DNA from: Planktotalea sp.
Lineage (GTDB): Bacteria > Pseudomonadota > Alphaproteobacteria > Rhodobacterales > Rhodobacteraceae
Reading direction: 5' to 3'
NCBI GenBank assembly: GCA_024645145.1
Contig: JAHEGL010000354.1
Coordinates: 1 to 5,895 of the forward strand
DNA: 5,895 nucleotides
Under the pieces are notes generated by a model. The model saw nothing but the letters and a program-made list of their open reading frames with translations. It was not told the DNA's origin and did no database searches. Below, piece by piece: positions 5,675-5,895 of the stretch; positions within the stretch are counted from its first letter, which is position 1; every line of letters starts with the position of its first letter. A program made the position numbers and the translations under genes.

Positions 5675-5895
5675 ATGAGAAAAGCCGCGCTTTCAATCAT
5701 CGCCCTCCTCACGCTCTTGCATCTCTATATCGCGTGGTTCGAAATCTTTGCTTGGGCAACTATGGGCGCGCGCGTGTTTGATATGTTCCCACCAGAGCTG
5801 TTCGAACAAACAACGCAACTCGCCGCAAACCAAGGCATCTAAAACGCGTTCCTCTCTATCGGCCTGGTTTGGGCATTACTGATCCAAGACCGACG
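5675..5895 (+). pseudogene. DUF1304 family membrane protein gene with premature stop (runs off window)
   Basis: From the ATG at 5675 the frame encodes 55 residues and stops at TAA 5840-5842. The first part is typical of DUF1304, a family of small (about 115-125 residue) inner-membrane proteins of unknown function: a hydrophobic segment (about residues 4-28) with the H-L-Y-I...E-x-F-x-W pattern (His16, Glu23, Trp27), then the loop 'FDMFPPELFEQTTQLAANQG'. In the family the NQG motif is followed by a further residue, often Tyr, and N-G/A-F-L leading into the next membrane helix. Here TAA stands exactly at that position, and the same frame continues as NAFLSIGLVWALLIQDRR to the window edge. One base change from TAC or TAT would give the stop. 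The gene is thus probably a recent nonsense pseudogene; a sequencing error, or a functional single-helix product, is possible. It is monocistronic after the terminator as far as can be seen. Confidence 0.75.

Overview
The window looks like chromosomal DNA of an alphaproteobacterium, most likely a marine Rhodobacterales (Roseobacter-group) species. I infer this from moderately high GC, the protein sequences, and the gene order rsfS-rlmH-gpmI-envC-ctpA, which I know from that group. No database search was possible, so the genus is not determined. All recognisable genes are on the + strand.

Layout. (1) Positions 2-241 hold the C-terminal end of a fold-type I, class V PLP-dependent aminotransferase that begins before the window. 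(2) Positions 242-604 contain no convincing gene. This stretch carries a strong bulged hairpin (405-440) and, near its right end, a sigma70-like promoter with an extended -10 (538-566). (3) From about 671 to 5570 there are five tightly packed genes. rsfS (ribosomal silencing factor) and rlmH (23S rRNA m3-pseudouridine methyltransferase) both act on the large ribosomal subunit. gpmI (Mn-dependent phosphoglycerate mutase) is glycolytic. The fourth gene is an EnvC-like murein hydrolase activator with a degenerate LytM domain, and the fifth is ctpA, a periplasmic S41 C-terminal processing protease. Gaps are 6 nt (rsfS/rlmH), 58 nt (rlmH/gpmI), a 1-nt TAATG overlap (gpmI/envC) and 4 nt (envC/ctpA), so a single operon is likely. 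(4) A textbook intrinsic terminator (5592-5622) closes the operon. (5) From 5675 a DUF1304-type small membrane protein begins. Its reading frame is cut at codon 56 by a TAA, after which family-like sequence resumes in the same frame to the window edge.

The operon combines ribosome maturation or hibernation and central carbon metabolism with cell-envelope maintenance: EnvC-type proteins activate peptidoglycan amidases at division, and CtpA-type proteases trim periplasmic or envelope proteins. I see no mobile element, CRISPR array, tRNA or rRNA gene. I do not see a clearly novel system. The best second-look items are the nonsense codon in the DUF1304 gene, the uncertain rsfS start with its structured leader, the hairpin that may mask the gpmI ribosome binding site, and the unexplained intergenic region at 242-604.
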